Shown: positions 1 through 6,922, counted from the stretch's first letter. The stretch is 12,096 bases of DNA from Candidatus Iainarchaeum sp. (GCA_013331625.1 DUGC01000050.1:15880-27975); one strand, 5' to 3'. Notes: generated by a model not told the origin, from the letters alone. Translations and numbers: made by a program.

Positions 1-706
1 ATTTTGTCCAAAAATATCTGCCCAGTTTGTCCGGATGGGTATGGTATACTATCGCGCGCGGGCTGAAAACAAGCTTTTTCCCCGTTTCCTCAAGCCTGTA
101 GCTAAGCTCAGGGTCTTCCCCTGAGGCTTTCGGGAACGATTCATCAAACCCGTTCGCGTCAAAAAAATCCTTCCTGCGGTATGCTGCAGAATAGCTTCCG
201 ATCCAGTCAAGCCGCCCTTTATTGCTTTCCATAAGCTCATAGCGTTCCTCTATTTCAAGCTGGCAAAAGCGTGCCACAATGGAGCCCTGCAGTGTCCTGT
301 ATGCGCCCTGCACCCCCACAACCTGCGGGTCCTTGAATGGCGCAAGCATTTGTGAGAGCCAGTCCTTTTGGCAGATGCAGTCCGCATCGGTAAAGAGTAA
401 AATGTTCGCCGATGCCCTGCGTGCGCCCGCGTTGCGCGCCTTTGCAGGGCCGCAGTTTTCCTGCCACAAAACAATCGCGCCGCACTGCTCTGCCGCTTTT
501 GCGGTCGAGTCAGTTGATCCGTCATCCACGACAATAATTTCATACTTGCCCGTAAAATCCTGTGACGAAAGCGCCCTTATGCACTCACTTATCGTGCCCT
601 TGCTGTTATATGCAGGAATGATTATGCTTGCATCCATGCCGGAATTCACTGCATTTTTTTTGAGTGGTGCTTTTTGCACAGCTGCTCTTGCCTTGGCCAA
701 ATTCAC
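1..706 (-). CDS. Family 2 glycosyltransferase (GT-A fold), 3' end cut by window edge
   Basis: Likely transfers a sugar from an activated donor to a growing lipid-linked or surface glycan on the cytoplasmic side. The 235 visible residues hold the GT2 core: the N-terminal strand ASIIIPAYNS (residues 26-35), KYEIIVVDDGSTD (54-66) for nucleotide binding, the metal-binding DAD at 107-109 in LLFTDADC, and the acceptor-side ED at 197-198 in SGEDPELSYR. The reading frame is still open at base 1, so the C-terminus is missing. I chose GTG at 706, whose GTGA overlaps the TGA of the upstream methyltransferase, with GGTGA just before it. ATG at 637 (MDASIII) is a serious alternative that would remove 23 charged residues. 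The gene is a paralogue of the GT2 at 7076-8041: both share the QKDWL segment after the DxD motif. The donor and acceptor sugars cannot be read from the sequence. Confidence 0.9.
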   Translation of the reverse strand, partial: MNLAKARAAVQKAPLKKNAVNSGMDASIIIPAYNSKGTISECIRALSSQDFTGKYEIIVVDDGSTDSTAKAAEQCGAIVLWQENCGPAKARNAGARRASANILLFTDADCICQKDWLSQMLAPFKDPQVVGVQGAYRTLQGSIVARFCQLEIEERYELMESNKGRLDWIGSYSAAYRRKDFFDANGFDESFPKASGEDPELSYRLEETGKKLVFSPRAIVYHTHPDKLGRYFWTK

Positions 707-1284
707 ACCTTCACCGCTTTGATAATCATCTCTTCCTGCAAAGAGCGCGGGAGGAAATGGTGCGCCAGCTTTCTTGCGACAAATGTCCACTTGTTCCTGC
801 TGCCGTATGCGTTTTCCTCTGTATATGGCTGGCAGAAATATTTTTCAACCCTAAAGCCATTCCTTTCAAGCAGCCCCTCAAGCCCCTTATAATTGAAAAG
901 GCTGATATGAATCGGGGTTTCATAATTGTGGAAAATCCGGTTAACCAGGCTGTCTTTGTTGGGTGTCGTGAGTATGAGAACGCCGCCCTTCAGCAGCACA
1001 CGCCACGCCTCCTTTGCAAACAATCCTGGCTTTTCAACATGCTCTATGAGCTCGCCTGCAAAAACGGACCGGAACACCGAATCGGGAAAAGGGATTTTTT
1101 CCGCGCCCGCGCGCCTGTAGTGTTCCGTGTCTTTTTCCGTTTCAATATCCACGCCGTAAACGTTTTGCGCCCCGAACTTTTCGATGAACTTTTGGTGAAT
1201 GCCGCCAACGCTATAACCCACATCCAAAAGCCTGCCTTGCAGGTTTTGCAGGCAAAATTCCACCCTGTCCAATCCTACCACCAA
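703..1284 (-). CDS. Class I SAM-dependent methyltransferase (Methyltransf_11 type)
   Basis: A 193-residue Rossmann-type methyltransferase. Visible motifs are motif I LLDVGYSVGG, the acidic ribose-binding end of strand 2 (YGVDIE), the GELIEHVEKPG segment equivalent to motif II, and LLKGGVLILTTPN as motif III. Motif I is degenerate: the usual small/Cys residue after DVG is Tyr. The start is unsure. TTG at 1284 is the first start codon after an in-frame stop, and GTG at 1281, TTG at 1272 and GTG at 1266 are all possible; GGTGGT at about 1282-1277 would suit one of the later ones. I kept the outer start because DRVEFCL looks like a normal lead-in to motif I. The gene ends in a GTGA overlap with the downstream GT2, so the two are probably co-transcribed and translationally coupled. 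A sugar O- or N-methylation role in glycan decoration is inferred from context only. Confidence 0.85.
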   Translation of the reverse strand: MVVGLDRVEFCLQNLQGRLLDVGYSVGGIHQKFIEKFGAQNVYGVDIETEKDTEHYRRAGAEKIPFPDSVFRSVFAGELIEHVEKPGLFAKEAWRVLLKGGVLILTTPNKDSLVNRIFHNYETPIHISLFNYKGLEGLLERNGFRVEKYFCQPYTEENAYGSRNKWTFVARKLAHHFLPRSLQEEMIIKAVKV

Positions 1285-1344
1285 AACACACGGAAAAGCA
1301 TTTGGCTAATTTTCAACAATGCCCCTGCATGCCAATCGCACGCT

Positions 1345-4300
1345 TTAGGCCTCTTGCCCCTCAACCTGCTTTTGCGCCGCCGACCTTTTCAAAAAATTGA
1401 TATCCAAAAGGTATTTTGTAAACGTCTTGGCACCCATCAAAAGCCTGGGGGCCTCGCGTGGCTGCGTGAACATGAGCTTTATCCTGCTTGCAATGTATTC
1501 CGGCCTCATGTAAAATTCCTTCCTTGCCCAGTCGCATGCCTCGACAAGCTCCTTTCCGCTCAGTTTATCCGTATTGAGGATTGTGTTGTGCGTCCCTTCG
1601 GCAGTGAGCCACTCGTCCCATTTCGTGGTGGTCAAAAAGCCGTTCGATTCCGCCCACTTATAAGCTTCAGTTCCCGGATATACCATGAGCGGGAAGAACT
1701 GGGCCGTGTCAGGGGAGAGCTTTTTTGCCCACTCGACCGTCTTTCTTATTGTCTCATGGGTCTCCCCGTTGTTGCCAAGCATAAAGCAGCCGTGCACGAG
1801 CAGGTTGGCTTTCTTGGAATCGACCATAAACTGCTCGATCTTTTCTATGCGCGTCCCTTTTTTGATATTGTTCAGGATCTGCTGGTCGGCGCTCTCAAAT
1901 CCCACGCACATGAGCCTGCAGCCGGCCTTTTTCATCCACTGCATCGTCTCAAGGTCCACATCCGCCCTTGAGTTGCATGTCCACGTAATATTGAGGCCGC
2001 GGTCCAGAACCTCCTTGCAAAGGTCAATTGTGCGCTGCCGGTCCTGCGTGAGGGTGTCATCCTCGATCATGATATCTTTTACATACGGCAGATTCTTTGC
2101 GATCCATTCGAACTCGTCAACCACATTTTTTACGCTCCTTGCCCTGTAAGAATGGCCTGTCAGCGTCTGTGGCCACTTGCAGTTGTGGACAACAATATTA
2201 TTTGCAGTAAAATAACTGTTTTCGGTTTCAACATCATAAACAAAACCGTCATGTACCACTTCTTCAACGCGATCAACCGCAAGGAATGCCGGAACCGTAT
2301 TTCTATAAAGGGAAACAGCTGCCCTGTATTGCACCTGCTTTACAAAACCTCTTTGGGTTACTTGTGTCTTTTCAATCGACCCGCTGGCAGCCAGTTCCGC
2401 TATAGTCTGCCTGATATTTGCGTGTGTCAGGCCGAGTTCTTTTGCAATCCCTTTTGCGCTCATGGGCTTTTCAAGGATTTTTTCGAGCACTAAAACCCTG
2501 TTTGGCTTGTGTTCTTTGAGATGCTCAACGATTTCCTGCTGCCTATTGCCGAAAAAACCTATTTCCTGCGTGAACTTCTGCCTATCGTCCCAGCTATTGA
2601 TGGTTATCCTGTGGATTTCATGGTTGATTTTTACAGGCCTGTGTATGAAAGCATTTCCACGATTGTCCTGCATTTCCAAGGTATAATTAACCCCCTTTTG
2701 CGCAAGAATGGTCATGACTTGGTTTGCAAGGGTTTTTGATGAAGTGTAATATTTTATTTTCCGCGCCCCATCCCATGTGCCATCGCCTGTAAAAAGGGCC
2801 TTTAGGCAGGCATTCTGCAGATTTTTGCCGGCGTTGAAAACTATCCATGGCAGATTTTTGTTTTGCGCGCCTGCACGTATTCCGAGGATTTTATTGAACA
2901 GAAGATATATAAGCTTCCCGCCAAAATAGACCTGTGGCACCCGCTCAGTGCTGCCTTCTGTTTCTGTGACGTATGTTTGCGGGAAAGTGCTCTTTATGCA
3001 CCTTTTTATTTCATCGCGCATTTCTAGGTCGGATTTTGTAATTGCAAGGTTAAAATTATTGTAATTGCCTTCACTCACAAAGAATCCTATCGCCGTCATG
3101 AGCTCTTTTGTTACCTGGAGGTAAAACGGCAATGGCAGGATATTCTTCCCGCCTATTTCCAGTTTTTCCGCAATTGCATGCGGCAAACCGTACTTTTCCT
3201 CAACCTTGCGGAATTCCATTATCGGAAGTATATTGGAATATTTCCAGTTCCTTTTCAGCATGGCATAATCCTGTGCAAATTCCTTTTCATTGGCTTTTTC
3301 CAAAAATGCGAAATATTCATTCACCCCGTGGATATAAACATCTTTGAGGTCCTTTGATGTGGCATTTTCCACCAATCCGTGGTAAACATCAATTCTGTCA
3401 AATGAATCAGATTCCGGCAGTGGATTTGAGAAACGGAGCATATCCCCTTTGGTTATTTCCCCTGCGCGAACTTCCAGTTCTTCTCCTGAGCGCATTATTG
3501 GCATTATATGGCCAGCAGTAAGTTCAATCGAAGTTCCATTGGAAAGTCTGATCTTGAGTCTCTTGTCCTCTTTAATCCTGCTCATATTCTTGACCGTGAC
3601 AAATTCGCCGTTGCTCCAGATTTTTATGTCCTTTTTTTGGGTATTGAGCAGATCATAACCCTGTACATTTTTCCCTTCCCTCCCAAGATGCGTACCCAAA
3701 AGCGCGGAAATGCAGTCAACTTTTATTTTTCCATTCTCCTTTATTGCAATTACGCTATCTGCATCAAGGCAGAAAGTGCACCTGAACTTGCAGCCCCTGC
3801 CCGTTATGATGGTGATTTCAGGGTAGAGCACTGAAGGGTAAAAGTAATCCCTGATATTGACGTGCCTGTTGTAAACTTGGCTTGCAAAAGGCATCTTGTC
3901 AAGGCCGTCCTGCTCTATCGGCGGCATATTTGGGGTGAACTTCACTTTTCCTTCCTTGTCGCGGTATGTTATCCCAAACACGCCTTCAAGCGGCTTTTTA
4001 TTTTCAAGTGCATCTGCAAGGTCGCGCAGGATATAATCGTACTCCCCGCGTGCCACTGCATCTATCTTCCCGCTTGAGCGCAGTGACATTTCAGGCAGGG
4101 CGCCCACATGGGTTCCGACCATAATGGTGAACGCATCAGGGCAAAGGCGCTTTAGCGTTTCGACGACCTTCACGTCATTATTGAATGAGGCGGTAACAGA
4201 ATCCACGGCGATGAGTTGCGGCTTCCATTCCTTCACAATTCCAATAACCTGCTCAAGTGTCATGCCGCAAGCCGGGCAATCCAGCAGCTTAACTTCGTGG

Positions 4301-4437
4301 CCTGCCTGCTCGAGAACGCCGGTCGCATATCCCATCCAGATAGGGTAGTAAACGCAGCCGCCCTTGGAAATTGCAGGGCTCCTGCTCGTGCGCGAGAAGC
4401 GGAATAAAAACGGCGGGTTTAACATCAATACTCTCAT
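1345..4437 (-). CDS. Cobalamin-binding radical SAM protein (HpnJ-like) interrupted by an intein
   Basis: The precursor is 1030 residues; removing the 530-residue intein (precursor residues 223-752) leaves a 500-residue enzyme, normal for B12-binding radical SAM proteins. The first ~140 residues form a B12-binding-like Rossmann domain, but the usual DxHxxG motif reads DCPACG (53-58), lacking the cobalt-ligating His. The radical SAM motif is CKFRCTF-C (Cys 216, 220, 223), the third Cys being split by the intein. Downstream are IEDDTLTQD, a GFESADQQILNNIKKGT segment and YPGTEAY, which as I remember them resemble the HpnJ family (GRGC...CTFC.WPQT.GH.YR.RS). ATG at 4437 is preferred because GGGTGG lies 8 nt before it; an in-frame GTG at 4482 would add 15 unlikely residues. 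The reaction is unknown. Context with glycosyltransferases and methyltransferases suggests radical modification of a sugar or lipid carrier. Confidence 0.9.
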   Translation of the reverse strand: MRVLMLNPPFLFRFSRTSRSPAISKGGCVYYPIWMGYATGVLEQAGHEVKLLDCPACGMTLEQVIGIVKEWKPQLIAVDSVTASFNNDVKVVETLKRLCPDAFTIMVGTHVGALPEMSLRSSGKIDAVARGEYDYILRDLADALENKKPLEGVFGITYRDKEGKVKFTPNMPPIEQDGLDKMPFASQVYNRHVNIRDYFYPSVLYPEITIITGRGCKFRCTFCLDADSVIAIKENGKIKVDCISALLGTHLGREGKNVQGYDLLNTQKKDIKIWSNGEFVTVKNMSRIKEDKRLKIRLSNGTSIELTAGHIMPIMRSGEELEVRAGEITKGDMLRFSNPLPESDSFDRIDVYHGLVENATSKDLKDVYIHGVNEYFAFLEKANEKEFAQDYAMLKRNWKYSNILPIMEFRKVEEKYGLPHAIAEKLEIGGKNILPLPFYLQVTKELMTAIGFFVSEGNYNNFNLAITKSDLEMRDEIKRCIKSTFPQTYVTETEGSTERVPQVYFGGKLIYLLFNKILGIRAGAQNKNLPWIVFNAGKNLQNACLKALFTGDGTWDGARKIKYYTSSKTLANQVMTILAQKGVNYTLEMQDNRGNAFIHRPVKINHEIHRITINSWDDRQKFTQEIGFFGNRQQEIVEHLKEHKPNRVLVLEKILEKPMSAKGIAKELGLTHANIRQTIAELAASGSIEKTQVTQRGFVKQVQYRAAVSLYRNTVPAFLAVDRVEEVVHDGFVYDVETENSYFTANNIVVHNCKWPQTLTGHSYRARSVKNVVDEFEWIAKNLPYVKDIMIEDDTLTQDRQRTIDLCKEVLDRGLNITWTCNSRADVDLETMQWMKKAGCRLMCVGFESADQQILNNIKKGTRIEKIEQFMVDSKKANLLVHGCFMLGNNGETHETIRKTVEWAKKLSPDTAQFFPLMVYPGTEAYKWAESNGFLTTTKWDEWLTAEGTHNTILNTDKLSGKELVEACDWARKEFYMRPEYIASRIKLMFTQPREAPRLLMGAKTFTKYLLDINFLKRSAAQKQVEGQEA
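2182..3771 (-). mobile_element. Intein with LAGLIDADG homing endonuclease and winged-helix module
   Basis: 530 residues, in frame within the radical SAM gene. It begins with Cys1 (CLDADSVIAIKENGK) and ends with VYDVETENSYF...IVVHN followed by Cys+1, a canonical His-Asn/Cys C-terminal junction. Block B is recognisable as IELTAGH (Thr85, His88 of the intein). The endonuclease has both LAGLIDADG-like helices: LMTAIGFFVSEG (224-235, acidic Glu234) and LKALFTGDG (323-331, acidic Asp330), followed by the YYTSSKTLANQV helix. Both catalytic acids are present, so the endonuclease may be active. A winged helix-turn-helix follows at about residues 411-485. Base composition is AT-rich: I count 19 G+C in the 60 bases from 3001 and 20 in the 60 from 2701, against 31 in the 60 from 1861 in the extein. 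This fits horizontal acquisition. Confidence 0.95.
2317..2541 (-). other. Winged helix-turn-helix domain inside the intein
   Basis: About 75 residues between the endonuclease and the C-terminal splicing blocks. It starts with an amphipathic helix (EIVEHLKEHKPNRVLVLEKI) and continues with the HTH core MSAKGIAKELGLTHANIRQT, then a helix IAELAASGSIEKT and a probable wing ending FVKQVQYRAA. The pattern 'short helix, KGIAKELGLT, recognition helix, L..G.I' is typical of MarR/ArsR-like winged helices. It is not part of the minimal splicing fold and probably helps DNA recognition by the endonuclease. The boundaries are estimated by eye. Confidence 0.75.
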
Positions 4438-4562
4438 TTGCGATTCCACCCTTAGCTTAAATGAAAATTTACCTAAAAACACACTATTTTGTTAATTGAC
4501 TTAATTATTATGGTTAGGCTTTAAATAAGCCTTTTTGGTACAATGGCCATTTGGCCCAATCC
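4438..4562 (-). promoter_or_regulatory. Intergenic region with candidate promoter for the radical SAM gene
   Basis: A 125-base AT-rich gap between the stop of the upstream methyltransferase and the ATG at 4437. It holds a GGGTGG ribosome binding site (about 4446-4451 on the complement), a T-rich TATA-like stretch GTGTTTTTAGG (4472-4482 on the complement), and a 6-bp perfect dyad AGGCTT-TAAAT-AAGCCT at 4516-4532 enclosing a TTTAAA core. A second GC-rich inverted repeat, GGCC-ATTT-GGCC, lies at about 4544-4555. Which of these is the promoter cannot be decided from sequence; the dyads could also act as terminator or operator. Confidence 0.4.
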
Positions 4563-5150
4563 CTAATCCTTGGCCAGTTTCCAGTAAATCTGGTAGCAAA
4601 GGTTGGGGATGTAGTGTGCTATCTTGATCCTGATGCCTGCAGGCAGCAGTATTGCAGGTTTTGTAAAATAGAGTTCTGTTTCATCTATCCTGAACTTGGC
4701 CTTTGAATAGCGTGAGAACGTGCCCTGCCTTGTATACCAGTCCCTCATGGTTGTTTCGCAAAACATTATATGGTGGAACGGTGTCTGGCCGAAATTATAC
4801 GAATTATAATATGGCACTTCAATGTGCGCTATGCCGCCCGGCCGAAGGACCCTGTGGATTTCCGTAAGTGCCTTGTCAAAATTAAATGTGTGCTCGAGGA
4901 AATTGAGGCAGAACACCTCGTCAAAATAATTGTCCTTAAAAGGGATCGGCTTATCGTCACTCCAAATTTTATCCGCAGCGCTTGCCCTGTCGCAGTCTAT
5001 CCCGACCGCCCCGCGGATCTTCCTGTTGCCGCAGGCGACATCAAGGACTCTGCTCCCCTTGGAAGGCTCATACGAATTTATCCTCTCAGTAGTCCAGTGC
5101 CCAACGCCTGCAGCCCCGTTCGAGAAAAAGTGCTTAACACCGCTGCCCAT
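4563..5150 (-). CDS. Class I SAM-dependent methyltransferase
   Basis: A 195-residue methyltransferase with a clear fold: RVLDVACGNRK (motif I), VGIDCDRA (acidic loop after strand 2), IPFKDNYFDEVFCLNFLEHT (motif II region) and LRPGGIAHIEVPYYNS (motif III), followed by a C-terminal region with FHHIMFCETTMRDW that probably forms the acceptor site. The start ATG at 5150 directly follows the TGA of rmlA with no spacer, so translation is very likely coupled. No membrane segment is obvious, although the C-terminal stretch ILLPAGIRIKIAHYIPNLCY is fairly hydrophobic. Placement directly behind the dTDP-sugar genes suggests it methylates a nucleotide sugar or the glycan itself; this is inference. It is not closely similar to the methyltransferase at 703-1284. 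Confidence 0.88.
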   Translation of the reverse strand: MGSGVKHFFSNGAAGVGHWTTERINSYEPSKGSRVLDVACGNRKIRGAVGIDCDRASAADKIWSDDKPIPFKDNYFDEVFCLNFLEHTFNFDKALTEIHRVLRPGGIAHIEVPYYNSYNFGQTPFHHIMFCETTMRDWYTRQGTFSRYSKAKFRIDETELYFTKPAILLPAGIRIKIAHYIPNLCYQIYWKLAKD

Positions 5151-5879
5151 TCAAACGCCTTTCTTTTTTGCAACAATGCTGTTTGCACGCAAAAGCTCAT
5201 CAAATGAGCCGGCATCTAGCCAGTCCTTTGTGAGCTTGCTTGCCATAAGAGCATTCATCTTTATGTAGTAGTTGTGTATGTCTGTGATTTCAAGTTCGCC
5301 CCGGCCTGACGGTTTGAGGCTTTTTATCACTTCAAAAACATGCGGGGTGTACATGTAAACCCCTACTGCGACCCAGTTTGTCGGCGGGTTTTTTGGCTTT
5401 TCAATAACCTTCGTGACCTTGTCGCCCTCAAGCACTGCGACTCCGGCTTTCCTCGCCTCTTGCGTTGTTGTCTTGTAGAGCAGGATGCGCGAGCGCTCAT
5501 CCTCCCTTTTCTCAAATTCCCTGATAAATGGTGCAATATCGTCAAATAATATATTATCGCCATTGATGGCAACAAATTTGTCTTCCCCCACAAACCCTTT
5601 TGCAAGATCTATTGCCTGCGGCAGGCCCCCTGCTTCCTCTTGCACCCTGAAAGTGAAATTCACGCCAAATTCCTTTCCCGATCCTAAGAGTGAGAAAATG
5701 GCACCTGCATGGCCCGTGCCTGTTATGACAAGGATTTCGGTGATGCCCGCCTTTTTGAGGGTTTCAATGGGGTAATAGATCATCGGCTTATCGTATATGG
5801 GGAGAAGGTGCTTGTTTGTGCTGCGTGTCAGAGGCAAAAGCCTAGTCCCGTTCCCGCCGGCAAGTATAACCCCTTTCAT
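5151..5879 (-). CDS. rmlA: Glucose-1-phosphate thymidylyltransferase, short form (RmlA/RfbA-like)
   Basis: Forms dTDP-glucose from dTTP and glucose-1-phosphate in the cytoplasm. At 242 residues it has the nucleotidyltransferase fold but lacks the roughly 50-residue C-terminal extension of classical bacterial RmlA. The signature motifs are LAGGNGTRLLPLT (residues 6-18) with the catalytic Arg, the conserved KHLLPIYDKPMIYYPI, the metal-binding INGDNILFDD, VIEKPKNPPTNWVAVGVY, and WLDAGSFDELL near the C-terminus. ATG at 5879 has GTGGG 6 nt upstream. It is downstream of rmlB with an 86-base gap that holds its own TATA-like element, and directly abuts the methyltransferase. Other sugar-1-phosphate nucleotidyltransferases share this fold, so dTTP/glucose specificity rests partly on the neighbouring rmlB. 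Confidence 0.88.
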   Translation of the reverse strand: MKGVILAGGNGTRLLPLTRSTNKHLLPIYDKPMIYYPIETLKKAGITEILVITGTGHAGAIFSLLGSGKEFGVNFTFRVQEEAGGLPQAIDLAKGFVGEDKFVAINGDNILFDDIAPFIREFEKREDERSRILLYKTTTQEARKAGVAVLEGDKVTKVIEKPKNPPTNWVAVGVYMYTPHVFEVIKSLKPSGRGELEITDIHNYYIKMNALMASKLTKDWLDAGSFDELLRANSIVAKKKGV

Positions 5880-5907
5880 GGAATTCCCACTTATTATTCA
5901 TTAATTT

Positions 5908-5919
5908 CATTTAAATTTG
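5908..5919 (-). promoter_or_regulatory. Candidate TATA box upstream of rmlA
   Basis: Within the 86-base gap between rmlB and rmlA the complement reads CAAATTTAAATG, an archaeal-style TATA element. It is centred about 35 nt before the rmlA ATG, which would give a short leader of about 8-10 nt containing the GTGGG site. It may let rmlA and the methyltransferase be transcribed apart from rmlB. Confidence 0.45.
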
Positions 5920-5965
5920 CATTGGTTGGAACCTTAACCGGAATTTGTCATTTTAAAAAGGCCCG

Positions 5966-6922
5966 TTACTTTTTGAGCGGCCTCCACCACCACTCGTTTT
6001 CCTTATACCATTCCACGGTCTGGGCAAGGCCGTCAGCGAACTTTTTGCGCGGTTTCCACCCGAGAGATTCCATCTTCGAGCTGTCAAGGCTGTACCTCCT
6101 GTCATGGCCCAACCGGTCCGCTACAGGCTCTATCATTTCCTGCGCCTTTCCTGTCAGTTCAAGGAGCATATTTGTAAGCTCAATATTTGCAACTTCGTTG
6201 CCTCCGCCGATGTTATAAATTTCCCCCTTCTTCCCCTTCCGGCCTGCAAGCAAAACCGCCTCGCAGTTATCCTCGACATAGAGCCAGTCCCTTACGTTCT
6301 TCCCGTCGCCATATAATGGCACCTTCTTCCCTTGGAGAAGGTTTGTGACAAAGAGCGGGATTACTTTTTCCGGGTGCTGGTAGGGGCCATAATTGTTTGA
6401 GCTGCGTGTCACCACAATGTCAAAGCCGAATGTCGTGAAATAGCTCAGCGCCATGAGGTCACTGCCGGCCTTTGTTGCCGAGTATGGGTTGCGCGGCTCG
6501 AGCCTGTCAGTCTCTTTTGAAGAGCCCTTCTCAACGCTGCCATATACCTCGTCAGTTGAGATATGGACCATGCGATTCACACCCTCATTCATTGAGCATT
6601 CAGCCATGGTTTTTGTCCCAAGGACATTGGTGCGGACGAATTCGCCCGAGTCCTTGATTGAATTGTCAACATGGCTCTCTGCAGCGAAATTGAAAACGGT
6701 GTCAACGCCATCAATGGCCTTCTCAACGGATTTTTTATTGCAAATATCCCCTTTCACGAACCGATACCTCGGATCCTTCTCAACACCCTTGAGATTGTCC
6801 GTGTTCCCTGCATATGTGAGCAGGTCGTAGTTGATAATTTCGCAATCGGTGCATGCTAGGAGCATGCGCACAAAATTGCTGCCGATAAATCCTGCCCCGC
6901 CTGTTACTAAAATCCGGTCCAT
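5966..6922 (-). CDS. rmlB: dTDP-glucose 4,6-dehydratase (RmlB/RfbB)
   Basis: Converts dTDP-glucose to dTDP-4-keto-6-deoxyglucose, using bound NAD. The 318-residue protein matches the family length. It begins with the Rossmann motif TGGAGFIGSN (7-16). The catalytic Thr-Asp-Glu (123-125) lies in HISTDEVYG and the SDR YxxxK pair in NPYSATKAG (Tyr147, Lys151). SSNNYGPYQHPEKVIPLF and GDGKNVRDWLYVED are typical RmlB substrate-site segments. I chose ATG at 6922, giving MDRILVTGG with GGTGGG just before it. ATG at 6940 is also possible, as it lies about 28 nt from the TATA-like box and could be a leaderless start; a TTG at 6979 is rejected because it lies in the promoter. It pairs with the downstream rmlA. 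No rmlC or rmlD is in the window, so the final deoxysugar is unknown. Confidence 0.93.
   Translation of the reverse strand: MDRILVTGGAGFIGSNFVRMLLACTDCEIINYDLLTYAGNTDNLKGVEKDPRYRFVKGDICNKKSVEKAIDGVDTVFNFAAESHVDNSIKDSGEFVRTNVLGTKTMAECSMNEGVNRMVHISTDEVYGSVEKGSSKETDRLEPRNPYSATKAGSDLMALSYFTTFGFDIVVTRSSNNYGPYQHPEKVIPLFVTNLLQGKKVPLYGDGKNVRDWLYVEDNCEAVLLAGRKGKKGEIYNIGGGNEVANIELTNMLLELTGKAQEMIEPVADRLGHDRRYSLDSSKMESLGWKPRKKFADGLAQTVEWYKENEWWWRPLKK

Noticed and set aside
250..543. Minus-strand open frames at 49-240, 250-543 and 255-485
   Set aside because: They are out of frame with the GT2 frame, which is open from 706 to the window edge and carries all GT2 motifs.
664..1971. Long plus-strand open frame of 435 codons
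   Set aside because: It runs antisense to the methyltransferase and the end of the radical SAM gene, both of which have clear family motifs. The translation shows no domain and crosses the gap between two genes.
2152..3834. Plus-strand open frames within the intein region (for example 2152-2493, 2509-2739, 3508-3834)
   Set aside because: All are antisense to a continuous intein frame with complete splicing and endonuclease motifs.
4438..4482. Radical SAM start at GTG 4482
   Set aside because: The added 15 residues (FLGKFSFKL...) lie in AT-rich intergenic DNA, while ATG 4437 has a GGGTGG site at good spacing and gives the usual MRVLMLNPP start.
4516..4536. Plus-strand rho-independent-like terminator (hairpin followed by five T)
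   Set aside because: No plus-strand gene ends here, so the T-run after the dyad on that strand is probably chance.
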